Below are positions 1 through 10,900 of a DNA stretch of 64,000 nucleotides, one piece after another (position 1 is the stretch's first letter; every line of letters begins with the position of its first letter). The translations under genes and the position numbers were made by a program. Under the pieces are notes generated by a model. The model was not told the DNA's origin and ran no database searches. It saw nothing but the letters and a program-made list of their open reading frames with translations. Origin of the DNA: Macrostomum hystrix (Eukaryota > Platyhelminthes > Macrostomidae); contig CATNEN010000041.1 in NCBI GenBank assembly GCA_950097015.1, positions 3,374,501-3,438,500 on the forward strand, read 5' to 3'.

Positions 1-1245
1 GGTTCAAGAACACAAGAAGCACAGAGTTTATGTTCAAGAACACAAGAAGCACAGATTTCAGGTTCAAGAACACAAGAAGCACAGAGTTTCATGTTCAAGA
101 ACACAAGAAGCACAGATTTCAGGTTCAAGAACACAAGAAGCACAGAGTTTATGTTCAAGAACACAAGAAGCACAGATTTCAGGTTCAAGAACACAAGAAG
201 CACAGAGTTTATGTTCAAGAACACAAGAAGCACAGATTTCAGGTTCAAGAACACAAGAAGCAGAGAGTTTATGTTCAAGAACACAAGAAGCACAGATTTC
301 AGGTTCAAGAACACAAGAAGCAGAGAGTTTATGTTCAAGAACACAAGAAGCAGAGAGTTTATGTTCAAGAACACAAAAAGCACAGAGTTTATGTTCAAGA
401 ACACAAGAAGCACAGATTTCAGGTTCAAGAACACAAGAAGCACAGAGTTTATGTTCAAGAACACAAGAAGCACAGATTTCAGGTTCAAGAACACAAGAAG
501 CACAGAGTTTATGGTTCAAGAACACAATAAGCACAGAGTTTATGTTCAAGAACACAAAAAGCACAGAGTTTATGTTCAAGAACACAAAAAGCACAGAGTT
601 TATGTTCAAGAACACAAGAAGCACAGAGTTTATGTTCAAGAACACAAGAAGCACAGATTGCGGGTTCAAGAACACAAGAAGCACAGATTTCAGGTTCAAG
701 AACACAAGAAGCACAGATTGCGGGTTCAAGAACACAATAAGCACAGAGTTTATGTTCAAGAACACAAAAAGCACAGAGTTTATGTTCAAGAACACAAAAA
801 GCACAGAGTTTATGTTCAAGAACACAAGAAGCACAGAGTTTATGTTCAAGAACACAAGAAGCACAGATTGCGGGTTCAAGAACACAAGAAACACAGAGTT
901 TATGTTCAAGAACACAAGAAACACAGAGTTTATGTTCAAAAACACAAGAAGCACAGAGTTTATGTTCAAAAACACAAGAAGCACAGATTTCAGGTTCAAG
1001 AACACAAGAAGCACAGAGTTTATGTTCAAGAACATGTGAGCATAGGTTTAAGAACATAGGGAGCATAGAGTTCACATTTAAGAACACAACAAGCATCAAT
1101 GGTTTAGGTTTATTAACACAATAAGCATAGAGTTCAGGCTTAGGAATACAAGTAGCAAAGAGTTCAGGTTCAAGAGCACAGGGAGCATAGTATTCAGGTT
1201 CATGAACATCGGAAGCATAGAGTTCAAGTTCAAGAATATGGGCTC
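1..1245. repeat. 30-bp minisatellite array
   Basis: Tandem 30-bp units share a core reading TTCAAGAACACAAGAAGCAC. Two versions of the remaining bases (AGAGTTTATG and AGATTTCAGG) often alternate, giving a 60-bp higher-order period. Units are near-perfect to about 1035 and then decay into diverged, variable-length copies up to about 1245. Because 30 is a multiple of 3 and the unit lacks stops in several frames, long open frames run on both strands. They are artefacts of the period, not genes. The array continues beyond the left edge of the window. Confidence 0.95.
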
Positions 1246-3024
1246 TACTTCTAAATAAAGTTTAATAGACTGAAACTCACAGAAAATAGTGGACTATTTG
1301 ATAAAATCCTAATCAATCATTAGCATACAGCATTGAATGCTGAATACAGCATTCAAATCAATCATTTGAATATAGACCTAATACAAATGCTGTAGCAGCT
1401 ATACACTGATTACCCATACAGAAAAGTTTTATTATGCCTTATGTCTCAATAGCATCTTGGTTAGAAATTACTCAATGTGTGTAAAATGGCAAAAAGCTAA
1501 AAATGTATTCTTATAGCATCAAACAAGATTTGAATGACTTCAAAAATAGAACATCTTTAACCTGTATAATCATTCAGGAGATTGAATTTATGTAATGAGC
1601 CTTAGACTTGGTTAGTTTAGGATAGTAACTAGGATAGCAACTATCTATAATTTTTGTGTTATAGTATGATAGAATTTAATTTTGTTGAAAATAATTTCTC
1701 TAATAATAAAAGTCTTACTCACTTTGTTTTATTATACCGCAACTTCCCTCCTCCAATACTGTATAAATACTCATGTTCTTACCTACTAAACTTCACTGTT
1801 TTTGGTCCTATGTTCTATAATAAACCATAGGAAGATACCAAGTTGAAGTGAAAGAAAGCTGATTTGCCTTTTGTCTTGTTTATTACTATTAAGTATTAAA
1901 GAGTAAGAATTGGATAACTATTAATTGAGCATTTTGAGGAGAAAAATATAACATATACAAAGTAGAGAGAGAATAAAGTAATGGAAGAGTGTGTTAAGAT
2001 AGGCAACTCTGATTCATTAGAGCCTTAGAGCCAAAATCTAACCATACCAATGGCTTGTCTTGTCTTGTAAGTGAAAAAATATTCCAGCATTTAGTTAGCA
2101 AGTATAATTTCAAGGATTAGCTAATAGCTATGAAGTAGGCCTATATTATTTTTTCTCACTTTGTTATCTTAGATTTGTAGACATACAATGTCAATATGAT
2201 GAAATGGTGATTGGTCTAAGTTATTGAAGTTTTTGATAGCATTTCTTTTATTTCATTTGATAAAGAAAAAGTAGTAAAAAAGTAAAAAGTATTTTACTTG
2301 ACTGCTAGGACATATAGGTGAGGAGAGGTAGACAAGCCATTATATTATTAGGGCCTACGCCTATATAAACAGCATAGGGAGAGGGTAGGGTAGTACTTAT
2401 TAGAGGCAATCTTTAGAGTGTAGACGAGGCAGCAGATGCACAAAGGGAGACGAAATAGAAACTTTAGGAGTGCTTAGGTTTCCCGGTTTATCAAGATTAG
2501 CTATAGCCATAGTAAAAATATTATAGGCCTATGAATTCAGATTTTCGAAGAAAAGCAAAAAAGCACGAAAGCATGATTCTTTTTAGTATTTAGATTTATA
2601 CATTTTATAATCACAATCATATTCTTATCGAATAATATGATATGATTATTCGAATACGAATAATATGATTCATCCATAACGCCATTCTAATTTCTTTAAA
2701 ACTTATTATTTAACTAGACTACGAGTTGTAGTATGTTTAAATGTAATATACGCTTCTATATTATCGGCTTTGTGGTATCTCATGTCAGTACTTTTATTTC
2801 GCCTTCTTTTTTAGTAGTAGTGAGGTTAGCTCAGGCAAGCAGCCTGTCTTGCTACTTTTATTTTATGTTTATTTGGATGAAGTAAGAGAATTATTAATGT
2901 TCAATTCTAGTTTAGTATAAATAAAATTTGGGCAGTTTAAATTGGTACGAAAGCGAAAAAACGAAAGTGATAACGAGCTTTTAATCGATCCAAGTAATCG
3001 ATCAAATCTAAGCAAAATAAGCTG
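1246..3024. other. AT-rich intergenic DNA
   Basis: No open frame resembling a protein is seen. The stretch is AT-rich with short inverted AT motifs, for example CGAATAAT and ATTATTCG around 2636-2660. No RNA gene was recognised. Confidence 0.6.
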
Positions 3025-3457
3025 TTAGTGAGGGCGGCGAACTGGCAAACAAAGACAAGCCAAAGTTCGAACAAGTGCGGCGAGAAGGGGGCGATGAAGC
3101 GGCGAGGGAGCAAACCCCTGTCGTCAAATTATATTTTGTTGTTTAAACCGGACAAGACAAATACATCTGAAATTAAAAATTGAAATTGAAAATTTAAATT
3201 AAAAATATTGTAAGTGCAAGGAAAAATTCTACGCACACACAGGCCGCGGCCTATATAGCCTAGGCCCACCACCCCAACACCCCGCGAACAGCACCCCAAA
3301 GGCACAGCGCCTGCCCTGCTCTAAAACCGGTTAGCGCTCGCGGGCCACGCGCAAACCGATGTATTAGTGAGGGCGGCAAACTGGCAAACAAAGAAAAGCC
3401 AAAGGTCGAACAAGTGCGGCGAGAAGGGGGCGATAAAGCAGCAAGGGGGCAAACCCC
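3025..3457. repeat. Pair of 94-bp direct repeats
   Basis: Bases 3025-3118 (starting TTAGTGAGGGCGGC) recur at 3364-3457 with a handful of substitutions, offset 339 bp. The GC-rich unit differs sharply in composition from the AT-rich DNA around it and lies just upstream of a LINE remnant. It may be duplicated 5' sequence of that element, or two fragments of another repeat. No coding potential was recognised. Confidence 0.75.
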
Positions 3458-3699
3458 AAGGCCAACACAAAGAAACGCAAAGCACAACAAAAGACCGACG
3501 GAAAAAAACACAATGGGAAAAAATTGAAAACCGGAGATAAGAAAATTAAAGAAATCAGAGGCCATTCACAGCAAAAGCACCGGAAAAAAGCGACCCAGCA
3601 GATTCTGAATCTGCGGATGGTAGAAAAGCAGACACGGCATCACTTCGCCAGTCACCGATGCACTTGACATCCTGGACGGAGCCCAGGAAACCTTTTGCG

Positions 3700-4970
3700 A
3701 ACCTAACCCTACTTGGATAACGAGCTCAGCGAGCTCAAGGACGCCAGAAACCGCCTCCGGGAGACCAGAGCGTCCCCCGACGAATGGTCTGCCAAAACCA
3801 TGAGCTCAGTAAACGTTGATTCCTGCCTGCTTAGTCTGCTGGTTCGCCAGCTTCCTGGAGGGCCGGCAGATTGCGGTCCGCATCGGCACCTCCGTCGGCA
3901 AACGGTAACGTCTCCTCGAAGGAGTCCCACAGGGCGCCGTTAGCTCGCCCGTGCTATTTCGCCTTTACATCAACGACTGGGCGGAGTACTCCACGCCACA
4001 GGTCGACTACAGTCGGCTACGCCGACGACCTGGCGATTTGGTCCACCGGACGCAACCTCCCGGAAATCCTATCTCAGCTGCAGATGGCGCTGAACTGCAT
4101 TGAGGCCTGGTCCGCCCGCTACGCATCGACATCAATCCCGCGAAGACGGAATGCTGCCTGTTCTCAACGCGCGGACAAGGGCAAGGTGCTCAACCTTCAT
4201 CTGCTTGGCCAATGCGTCCCCACCAAAGACTACATCAAATTCCTTGGCGTTTGGATCGACCGCGGCCTCCTCTACAACCAACGAACCAAATGCATCAAAG
4301 ACAAACTCCATGGTCGAACCTCTATCCGGAAAGCGCTGGCTAACCGCGAGTGGGCATGGCACCGGGCCCTGCTCCTGAAGGTGTACAAGGCGCTAATCCA
4401 TGGTCTGGCATGCCGCTGCTGCCTGGACATCCTTGCTGTCCCAGACCCGCCTGGATGAACTGGACCGGGTCCAACGGAAAACACTGCGCACGGTCACCGG
4501 CCTCCCACGCTCCACGCCCACCGAAGCTATCTACCTCGAGACAGGAGTTGTGCCCATTGGCCTGGAAGCCAAACGGCACTGCCTCATCTCGTATGAGAAG
4601 ACACTCCGCCGGCCGGACGACGACCCGTTCAGGAAATTTTCCGAGAGATAGCAGAACATCCGCCTCGCCCCCAACAAGGGGCTCAGGGAACAAGCCATGA
4701 AGCTGTGTACAGCCTGATCCCCGTCCCGAGACGCAACTTCCACTGCACCCGGTCGCCCCCTGGGAAACGCTCTGCGACAGGGTGGTGCAGCTCTTCAGCA
4801 TCATCCCACAGCCAACATCCAACCACAACACCGCCGCTGACTCCGTGGCGACAACCATCGCCGATCGTTGTCCCAACGCTAAGCTCTACTTCACTGACAG
4901 ATCGGTGAATGGTGTCGTCGAAGACAGCGGGCGGTCTGGATCCACAACAATGATACTACAACAATGATAC
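3700..4970 (+). pseudogene. Decayed non-LTR retrotransposon (RT and RNase H remnants)
   Basis: Fragments of a LINE ORF2 lie in several frames. First comes a piece of the linker between endonuclease and RT (3713-3830). RT motif GVPQGAVSSPVLF follows (about 3925-3965), then YADD in the YADDLAIWSTGR block (4018-4053), and a post-RT FLGVWIDRGL block (about 4240-4270). Thumb and connection sequence runs to about 4650. A short RNase H-like start (YFTDRSVNG) is near 4890. The RT domain has lost its N-terminal half and there are several frameshifts and a stop near 4648, so it is dead. By its motifs it belongs with the APE-RT-RNase H type LINEs but is a different family from the copies at 22-25 and 36-42 kb. 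Confidence 0.85.
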
Positions 4971-5744
4971 GGTACTCTATAACCTAATTATAACACTGGA
5001 AAACGATACTAATTCAAAAAGTAGCATAAACAACTAACTCTAACCTGGCTTTAATAGCAAGTCACTATAGGGCAAAAAGACGCTAACACTACGAAGGGTT
5101 TTGTCAAATATTACGTGTTGGTCGTCACATGGCTTTAATTTTTTTCTGAATTAATATCAGTGCTTTTCTATGTCGTCAAGAAATTCTGAAAGAAATTTAT
5201 ATTAAACTGTATTTTATCTTGCAACATTACGAAGTACTCGCGCATCTACGAGTGGAAATTCGTTTATAAAGTTTCCTCTTTATAAGCGCTGAACACCTGT
5301 GAATGTGGAATGTATTATCGTAAAGAAAAATCAAATTCGCAACTAAGCCATCGCAACACAGAGGCACAAGTTACTTTGCTTAAAGAAGCAATATGTTAAC
5401 AAATTATTAATTTATGTATTTTGTCGATAATTTCTGAACCACGATAAGCAGCTAGCCATCGGATATCGGAAAAAGCTCTGAGATTCATCAAATAAGAATA
5501 GAATAGAAATAATGCAAATAGAATATCGTGATAGGATTATTGAATAAAAGCGTGCTAACTATATTAAAAAACTAATAAGAAATAGAAAAGATTAAAAATA
5601 CGAATGACAAATATGATCGCAATATAGAAATTTTCACAACTATATTTTCACACCTCGCATTTGGACTCACAAGCAAAAGAGCATCTTTAGTCCAGACACG
5701 CTTCCTTGTCATTATCTTAATCCAGTCATTTTCTCTGCTTTCCG
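4971..5744. other. Intergenic, 3' side of the P450 gene
   Basis: AT-rich sequence with no recognisable gene. It holds the 3' flank of the minus-strand P450 gene. No other feature is supported. Confidence 0.5.
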
Positions 5745-7256
5745 TCATGCCCTATGCAAGAAGACAATCTTGTGAGACGGTGGAGTCCTAATTGAATTGC
5801 CTTTAAATATCTCAGGGTCCTCCATCAGATCCCACAAGGATCGACCCTCCTGGGGGTCGAGGCTGAAGTGATAGCGCTGCATAAGAGCTGCAAAAAACAC
5901 AAAAAGCTCCATCCTCGCGAGGCTTTCGCCAAGACAAGCTCGTCTACCTAGACCGAAGGTGGCCAAGTAAGGGCAAGGCACAAACTGCCCGCCCTGTAGG
6001 TGCCGCTCCGGGAGGAAGCGAGTCGGCTCGGGGAACAGCTCTGGGTCATGGTGAATAGAGTAGACGTTGAAGGTGCAGATACTGTCGGCCTTTAGATTGA
6101 CTCCTGAAACGGTGATGTCATCAGTGACCCGGTGCAAAACACCCAGAGGTACCAGTGAGGCTCTGCGGTGAACCTCCTCAATGACTGCTTGAGTATAGTT
6201 AAGCAATGGCTTATCTTTCATTGTTGGCAGCCTTTCACGGCCGATTTGCTCGACGATCTCTTCAAAGACTGTGTCGGCGACAGCAGGATTTTCAATCATA
6301 AAGAGCACAGCCCAGCGCAAAGTGTTAGCGGTGGTGTCTGTTCCTGCCAGGAACAGCTCCGTCACTGCCATGGCTAGCCGGGTGTCGTTGAATAGCTCTG
6401 GTCGGATGTTTTGATGTTGAAGGTGAGCTTCTATATAGTCCTTTGCACGATCCACCTTCTCCATCTCCGCAGCATGCTTGTCCCGCTGCTCGCAGCAATA
6501 ATCATGTAACTTCTTGAAGTTGGTGAGCGTAACTGATGTGCTTGGTAAAAGTTTTAGAAGCGGCAGCAACACCGGAACCTTGTCCACAACAGCCAAAACG
6601 GATAGAACAATGCTTTGGGTGAGATTCGCGCTGCCAGCCTGTGATATTTTATGAAAAACCTCCAGTAGCTCGCTAAAGTGCGGATCTTCAGAGGCCAGAC
6701 GAGAACCAAACACAAGCTGGCAGATAATGTTGCTGGCGGCCGAGCTCATGAGGGCAGTAGTGTCGATAGGAGCTCCCTCGGCGGCTTCAATCGAACGGTG
6801 CAAGTGGTCCGTCTCAATTTTGATTATGTCCTCCGCTCCGCGCCGGCCGAAGCCGAAGTCTCGCAGAGTCTTTAGCGTGAATCGACGATACTCACGCCAA
6901 ATCTCTCCGTCTGACATAACGATACCTCCTATGTCGCCGAAAACACTGGCGGAAATCGTTTGACTTTGGCGACCGCTCAGCTGCTCCGCGTTGTCTACCA
7001 TGGCCTCCTTGAAGGCTGACCACCTATTAAAGATGTAGACGCACTGGGTGCCGAAATATACGCGCACTACTTGCTCGGTTCCGAATCGCTCGTATAGAGA
7101 CAGGTACATCGGCTCCTTTAAGTGACGCAAGCTGCCTATCAGGGGATATCGACCAACCGATGGCGCCTCCCGGCCTGTAACGCGTTTTCTACCAAACCAA
7201 TAGAGTCCTAGCGCAGTCACGCCACCAGCAATGGCTAGTGTTGTCGCAGTGGCCAT
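5745..7256 (-). CDS. Cytochrome P450, CYP2-like, single exon
   Basis: A 503-residue heme-thiolate monooxygenase, the usual length for a microsomal P450. The N-terminus (MATATTLAIAGGVTALGLYWFG) is a hydrophobic ER anchor followed by basic residues. The I-helix oxygen-activation motif AGTDTT is near residue 304. The K-helix ExxR (EEVHR) is near 363 and a PERH segment replaces the usual PERF. The heme loop FGLGRRACLG near 440 supplies the cysteine ligand. This order and the ARMELF segment after the heme loop fit the CYP2 clan. The reading frame is uninterrupted from the ATG at 7256 to the stop, with no intron, which is unusual for animal CYP2 genes and suggests intron loss or a retrocopy. The substrate cannot be predicted. 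Transcription runs towards the decayed LINE. Confidence 0.93.
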   Translation of the reverse strand: MATATTLAIAGGVTALGLYWFGRKRVTGREAPSVGRYPLIGSLRHLKEPMYLSLYERFGTEQVVRVYFGTQCVYIFNRWSAFKEAMVDNAEQLSGRQSQTISASVFGDIGGIVMSDGEIWREYRRFTLKTLRDFGFGRRGAEDIIKIETDHLHRSIEAAEGAPIDTTALMSSAASNIICQLVFGSRLASEDPHFSELLEVFHKISQAGSANLTQSIVLSVLAVVDKVPVLLPLLKLLPSTSVTLTNFKKLHDYCCEQRDKHAAEMEKVDRAKDYIEAHLQHQNIRPELFNDTRLAMAVTELFLAGTDTTANTLRWAVLFMIENPAVADTVFEEIVEQIGRERLPTMKDKPLLNYTQAVIEEVHRRASLVPLGVLHRVTDDITVSGVNLKADSICTFNVYSIHHDPELFPEPTRFLPERHLQGGQFVPCPYLATFGLGRRACLGESLARMELFVFFAALMQRYHFSLDPQEGRSLWDLMEDPEIFKGNSIRTPPSHKIVFLHRA

Positions 7257-7344
7257 ATTAGACCAATCTAAGTCCTGTCAGCTTCAAGTTGATGTGTCAG
7301 ATTGGTCTTACTTAGCATTGCACCTGGTCGAGCAATAGTTGTGT

Positions 7345-7353
7345 CATTTATAA
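7345..7353 (-). promoter_or_regulatory. Possible TATA box of the P450 gene
   Basis: The minus strand reads TTATAAATG about 90 nt upstream of the P450 start codon. That spacing would give a 5' UTR of roughly 60 nt. No other promoter element was recognised, so this is a weak call. Confidence 0.3.
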
Positions 7354-7453
7354 CCTGTCTGAGGGGTAGACATTGGACAGTACGGTCGTTTTCAAATGAA
7401 GGTCGACTTCTTTTCCGTCGAACACCAGTCGTAGCGGGCAGACCTCTCAATCT

Positions 7454-7919
7454 CTTAGAGTTTTAAGCGAAGGTTATTCGGCATGGCTAGAGAAATGAGT
7501 TCGAAGAGCAAAAGACCGTACCCGTACCCACAGCCCCTTACCACTCTAACCAACCCAACCCAAAGTAGTGGAAAGAGATTTTTTGGTATTTCATTTCAAT
7601 TCCTTTACTTAAGGTTAGCCTTTCAATTCAAGGTTGAGTGGTTGCCGTACATTGATATCTATAGAGAGAGTATTTACAGTGCTGATTTAGCATGATCTTT
7701 CCACAGTGTATCAGAATTATGCATTGCTGGGCATAAACTTTTCATAAAATCCTTGACCAAGCCCTCCACTCGTTTTGGCTGATTGCTTGAAAAAGCTTGG
7801 CGCAAAAAAAAATCGATGCTTTTTGGTCAACAAAAAAGGATTTTCGGCATATTCGGACAAGGAAAGCTCTTCTGATTCTCAAGCATTATGTGTCGCTTTA
7901 ACTACATTTTTTCGAGATT
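7454..7919. other. Intergenic DNA between P450 and satellite
   Basis: No gene recognised. The open frames here are short and lack family motifs. Confidence 0.5.
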
Positions 7920-10900
7920 GACACTTTATTCACTGATGCGCAGACCCTACTGGTCATCAAAGAGAATCAATGAACTTCCTGTTCATTGAAGACAATTCTA
8001 TCTGGCTTTGGAAGACACTTTATAAACTGATGCGCAGACCCTACTGGTCATCAAAGAGAATCAATGAACTTCCTGTTCATTGAAGACACTTCTATCTGGC
8101 TTTGGAAGACACTTTATTCACTGATGCGCAGACCCTACTGGTCATCAAAGAGAATCAATGAACTTCCTGTTCATTGAAGACACTTCTATCTGGCTTTGGA
8201 AGACACTTTATTCACTGATGCGCAGACCCTACTGGTCATCAAAGAGAATCAATGAACTTCCTGTTCATTGAAGACACTTCTATCTGGCTTTGGAAGACAC
8301 TTTATTCACTGATGCGCAGACCCTACTGGTCATCAAAGAGAATCAATGAACTTCCTGTTCATTGAAGACAATTCTATCTGGCTTTGGAAGACACTTTATA
8401 AACTGATGCGCAGACCCTACTGGTCATCAAAGAGAATCAATGAACTTCCTGTTCATTGAAGACACTTCTATCTGGCTTTGGAAGACACTTTATTCACTGA
8501 TGCGCAGACCCTACTGGTCATCAAAGAGAATCAATGAACTTCCTGTTCATTGAAGACACTTCTATCTGGCTTTGGAAGACACTTTATTCACTGATGCGCA
8601 GACCCTACTGGTCATCAAAGAGAATCAATGAACTTCCTGTTCATTGAAGACACTTCTATCTGGCTTTGGAAGACACTTTATTCACTGATGCGCAGACCCT
8701 ACTGGTCATCAAAGAGAATCAATGAACTTCCTGTTCATTGAAGACACTTCTATCTGGCTTTGGAAGACACTTTATTCACTGATGCGCAGACCCTACTGGT
8801 CATCAAAGAGAATCAATGAACTTCCTGTTCATTGAAGACAATTCTATCTGGCTTTGGAAGACACTTTATAAACTGATGCGCAGACCCTACTGGTCATCAA
8901 AGAGAATCAATGAACTTCCTGTTCATTGAAGACACTTCTATCTGGCTTTGGAAGACACTTTATTCACTGATGTGCAGACCCTACTGGTCATCAAAGAGAA
9001 TCAATGAACTTCCTGTTCATTGAAGACACTTCTATCTGGCTTTGGAAGACACTTTATTCACTGATGCGCAGACCCTACTGGTCATCAAAGAGAATCAATG
9101 AACTTCCTGTTCATTGAAGACACTTTTATCTGGCTTTGGAAGACACTTTATTCACTGATGCGCAGACCCTACTGGTCATCAAAGAGAATCAATGAACTTC
9201 CTGTTCATTGAAGACAATTCTATCTGGCTTTGGAAGACACTGTATTCACTGATGCGCAGACCCTACTGGTCATCAAAGAGAATCAATGAACTTCCTGTTC
9301 ATTGAAGACAATTCTATCTGGCTTTGGAAGACACTTTATTCACTGATGCGCAGACCCTACTGGTCATCAAAGAGAATCAATGAACTTCCTGTTCATTGAA
9401 GACACTTCTATCTGGCTTTGGAAGACACTTTATTCACTGATGCGCAGACCCTACTGGTCATCAAAGAGAATCAATGAACTTCCTGTTCATTGAAGACAAT
9501 TCTATCTGGCTTTGGAAGACACTTTATTCACTGATGCGCAGACCCTACTGGTCATCAAAGAGAATCAATGAACTTCCTGTTCATTGAAGACACTTCTATC
9601 TGGCTTTGGAAGACACTTTATTCACTGATGCGCAGACCCTACTGGTCATCAAAGAGAATCAATGAACTTCCTGTTCATTGAAGACACTTCTATCTGGCTT
9701 TGGAAGACACTTTATTCACTGATGCGCAGACCCTACTGGTCATCAAAGAGAATCAATGAACTTCCTGTTCATTGAAGACAATTCTATCTGGCTTTGGAAG
9801 ACACTTTATTCACTGATGCGCAGACCCTACTGGTCATCAAAGAGAATCAATGAACTTCCTGTTCATTGAAGACACTTCTATCTGGCTTTGGAAGACAATT
9901 TATAAACTGATGCGCAGACCCTACTGGTCATCAAAGAGAATCAATTAACTTCCTGTTCATTGAAGACACTTCTATCTGGCTTTGGAAGACACTTTATTCA
10001 CTGATGCGCAGACCCTACTGGTCATCAAAGAGAATCAATGAACTTCCTGTTCATTGAAGACACTTCTATCTGGCTTTGGAAGACAATTTATAAACTGATG
10101 CGCAGACCCTACTGGTCATCAAAGAGAATCAATTAACTTCCTGTTCATTGAAGACACTTCTATCTGGCTTTGGAAGACACTTTATTCACTGATGCGCAGA
10201 CCCTACTGGTCATCAAAGAGAATCAATGAACTTCCTGTTCATTGAAGACAATTCTATCTGGCTTTGGAAGACACTTTATTCACTGATGCGCAGACCCTAC
10301 TGGTCATCAAAGAGAATCAATGAACTTCCTGTTCATTGAAGACACTTCTATCTGGCTTTGGAAGACACTTTATTCACTGATGCGCAGACCCTACTGGTCA
10401 TCAAAGAGAATCAATGAACTTCCTGTTCATTGAAGACAATTCTATCTGGCTTTGGAAGACACTTTATTCACTGATGCGCAGACCCTACTGGTCATCAAAG
10501 AGAATCAATGAACTTCCTGTTCATTGAAGACACTTCTATCTGGCTTTGGAAGACACTTTATTCACTGATGTGCAGACCCTACTGGTCATCAAAGAGAATC
10601 AATGAACTTCCTGTTCATTGAAGACAATTCTATCTGGCTTTGGAAGACACTTTATTCACTGATGCGCAGACCCTACTGGTCATCAAAGAGAATCAATGAA
10701 CTTCCTGTTCATTGAAGACACTTCTATCTGGCTTTGGAAGACAATTTATTCACTGATGTGCAGACCCTACTGGTCATCAAAGAGAATCAATGAACTTCCT
10801 GTTCATTGAAGACAATTCTATCTGGCTTTGGAAGACACTTTATTCACTGATGCGCAGACCCTACTGGTCATCAAAGAGAATCAATGAACTTCCTGTTCAT

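Noticed and set aside
30-1099. Long open frames on both strands (up to 323 codons)
   Set aside because: They are products of the 30-bp tandem repeat, with identical peptide repeats in several frames and no start or end outside the array.
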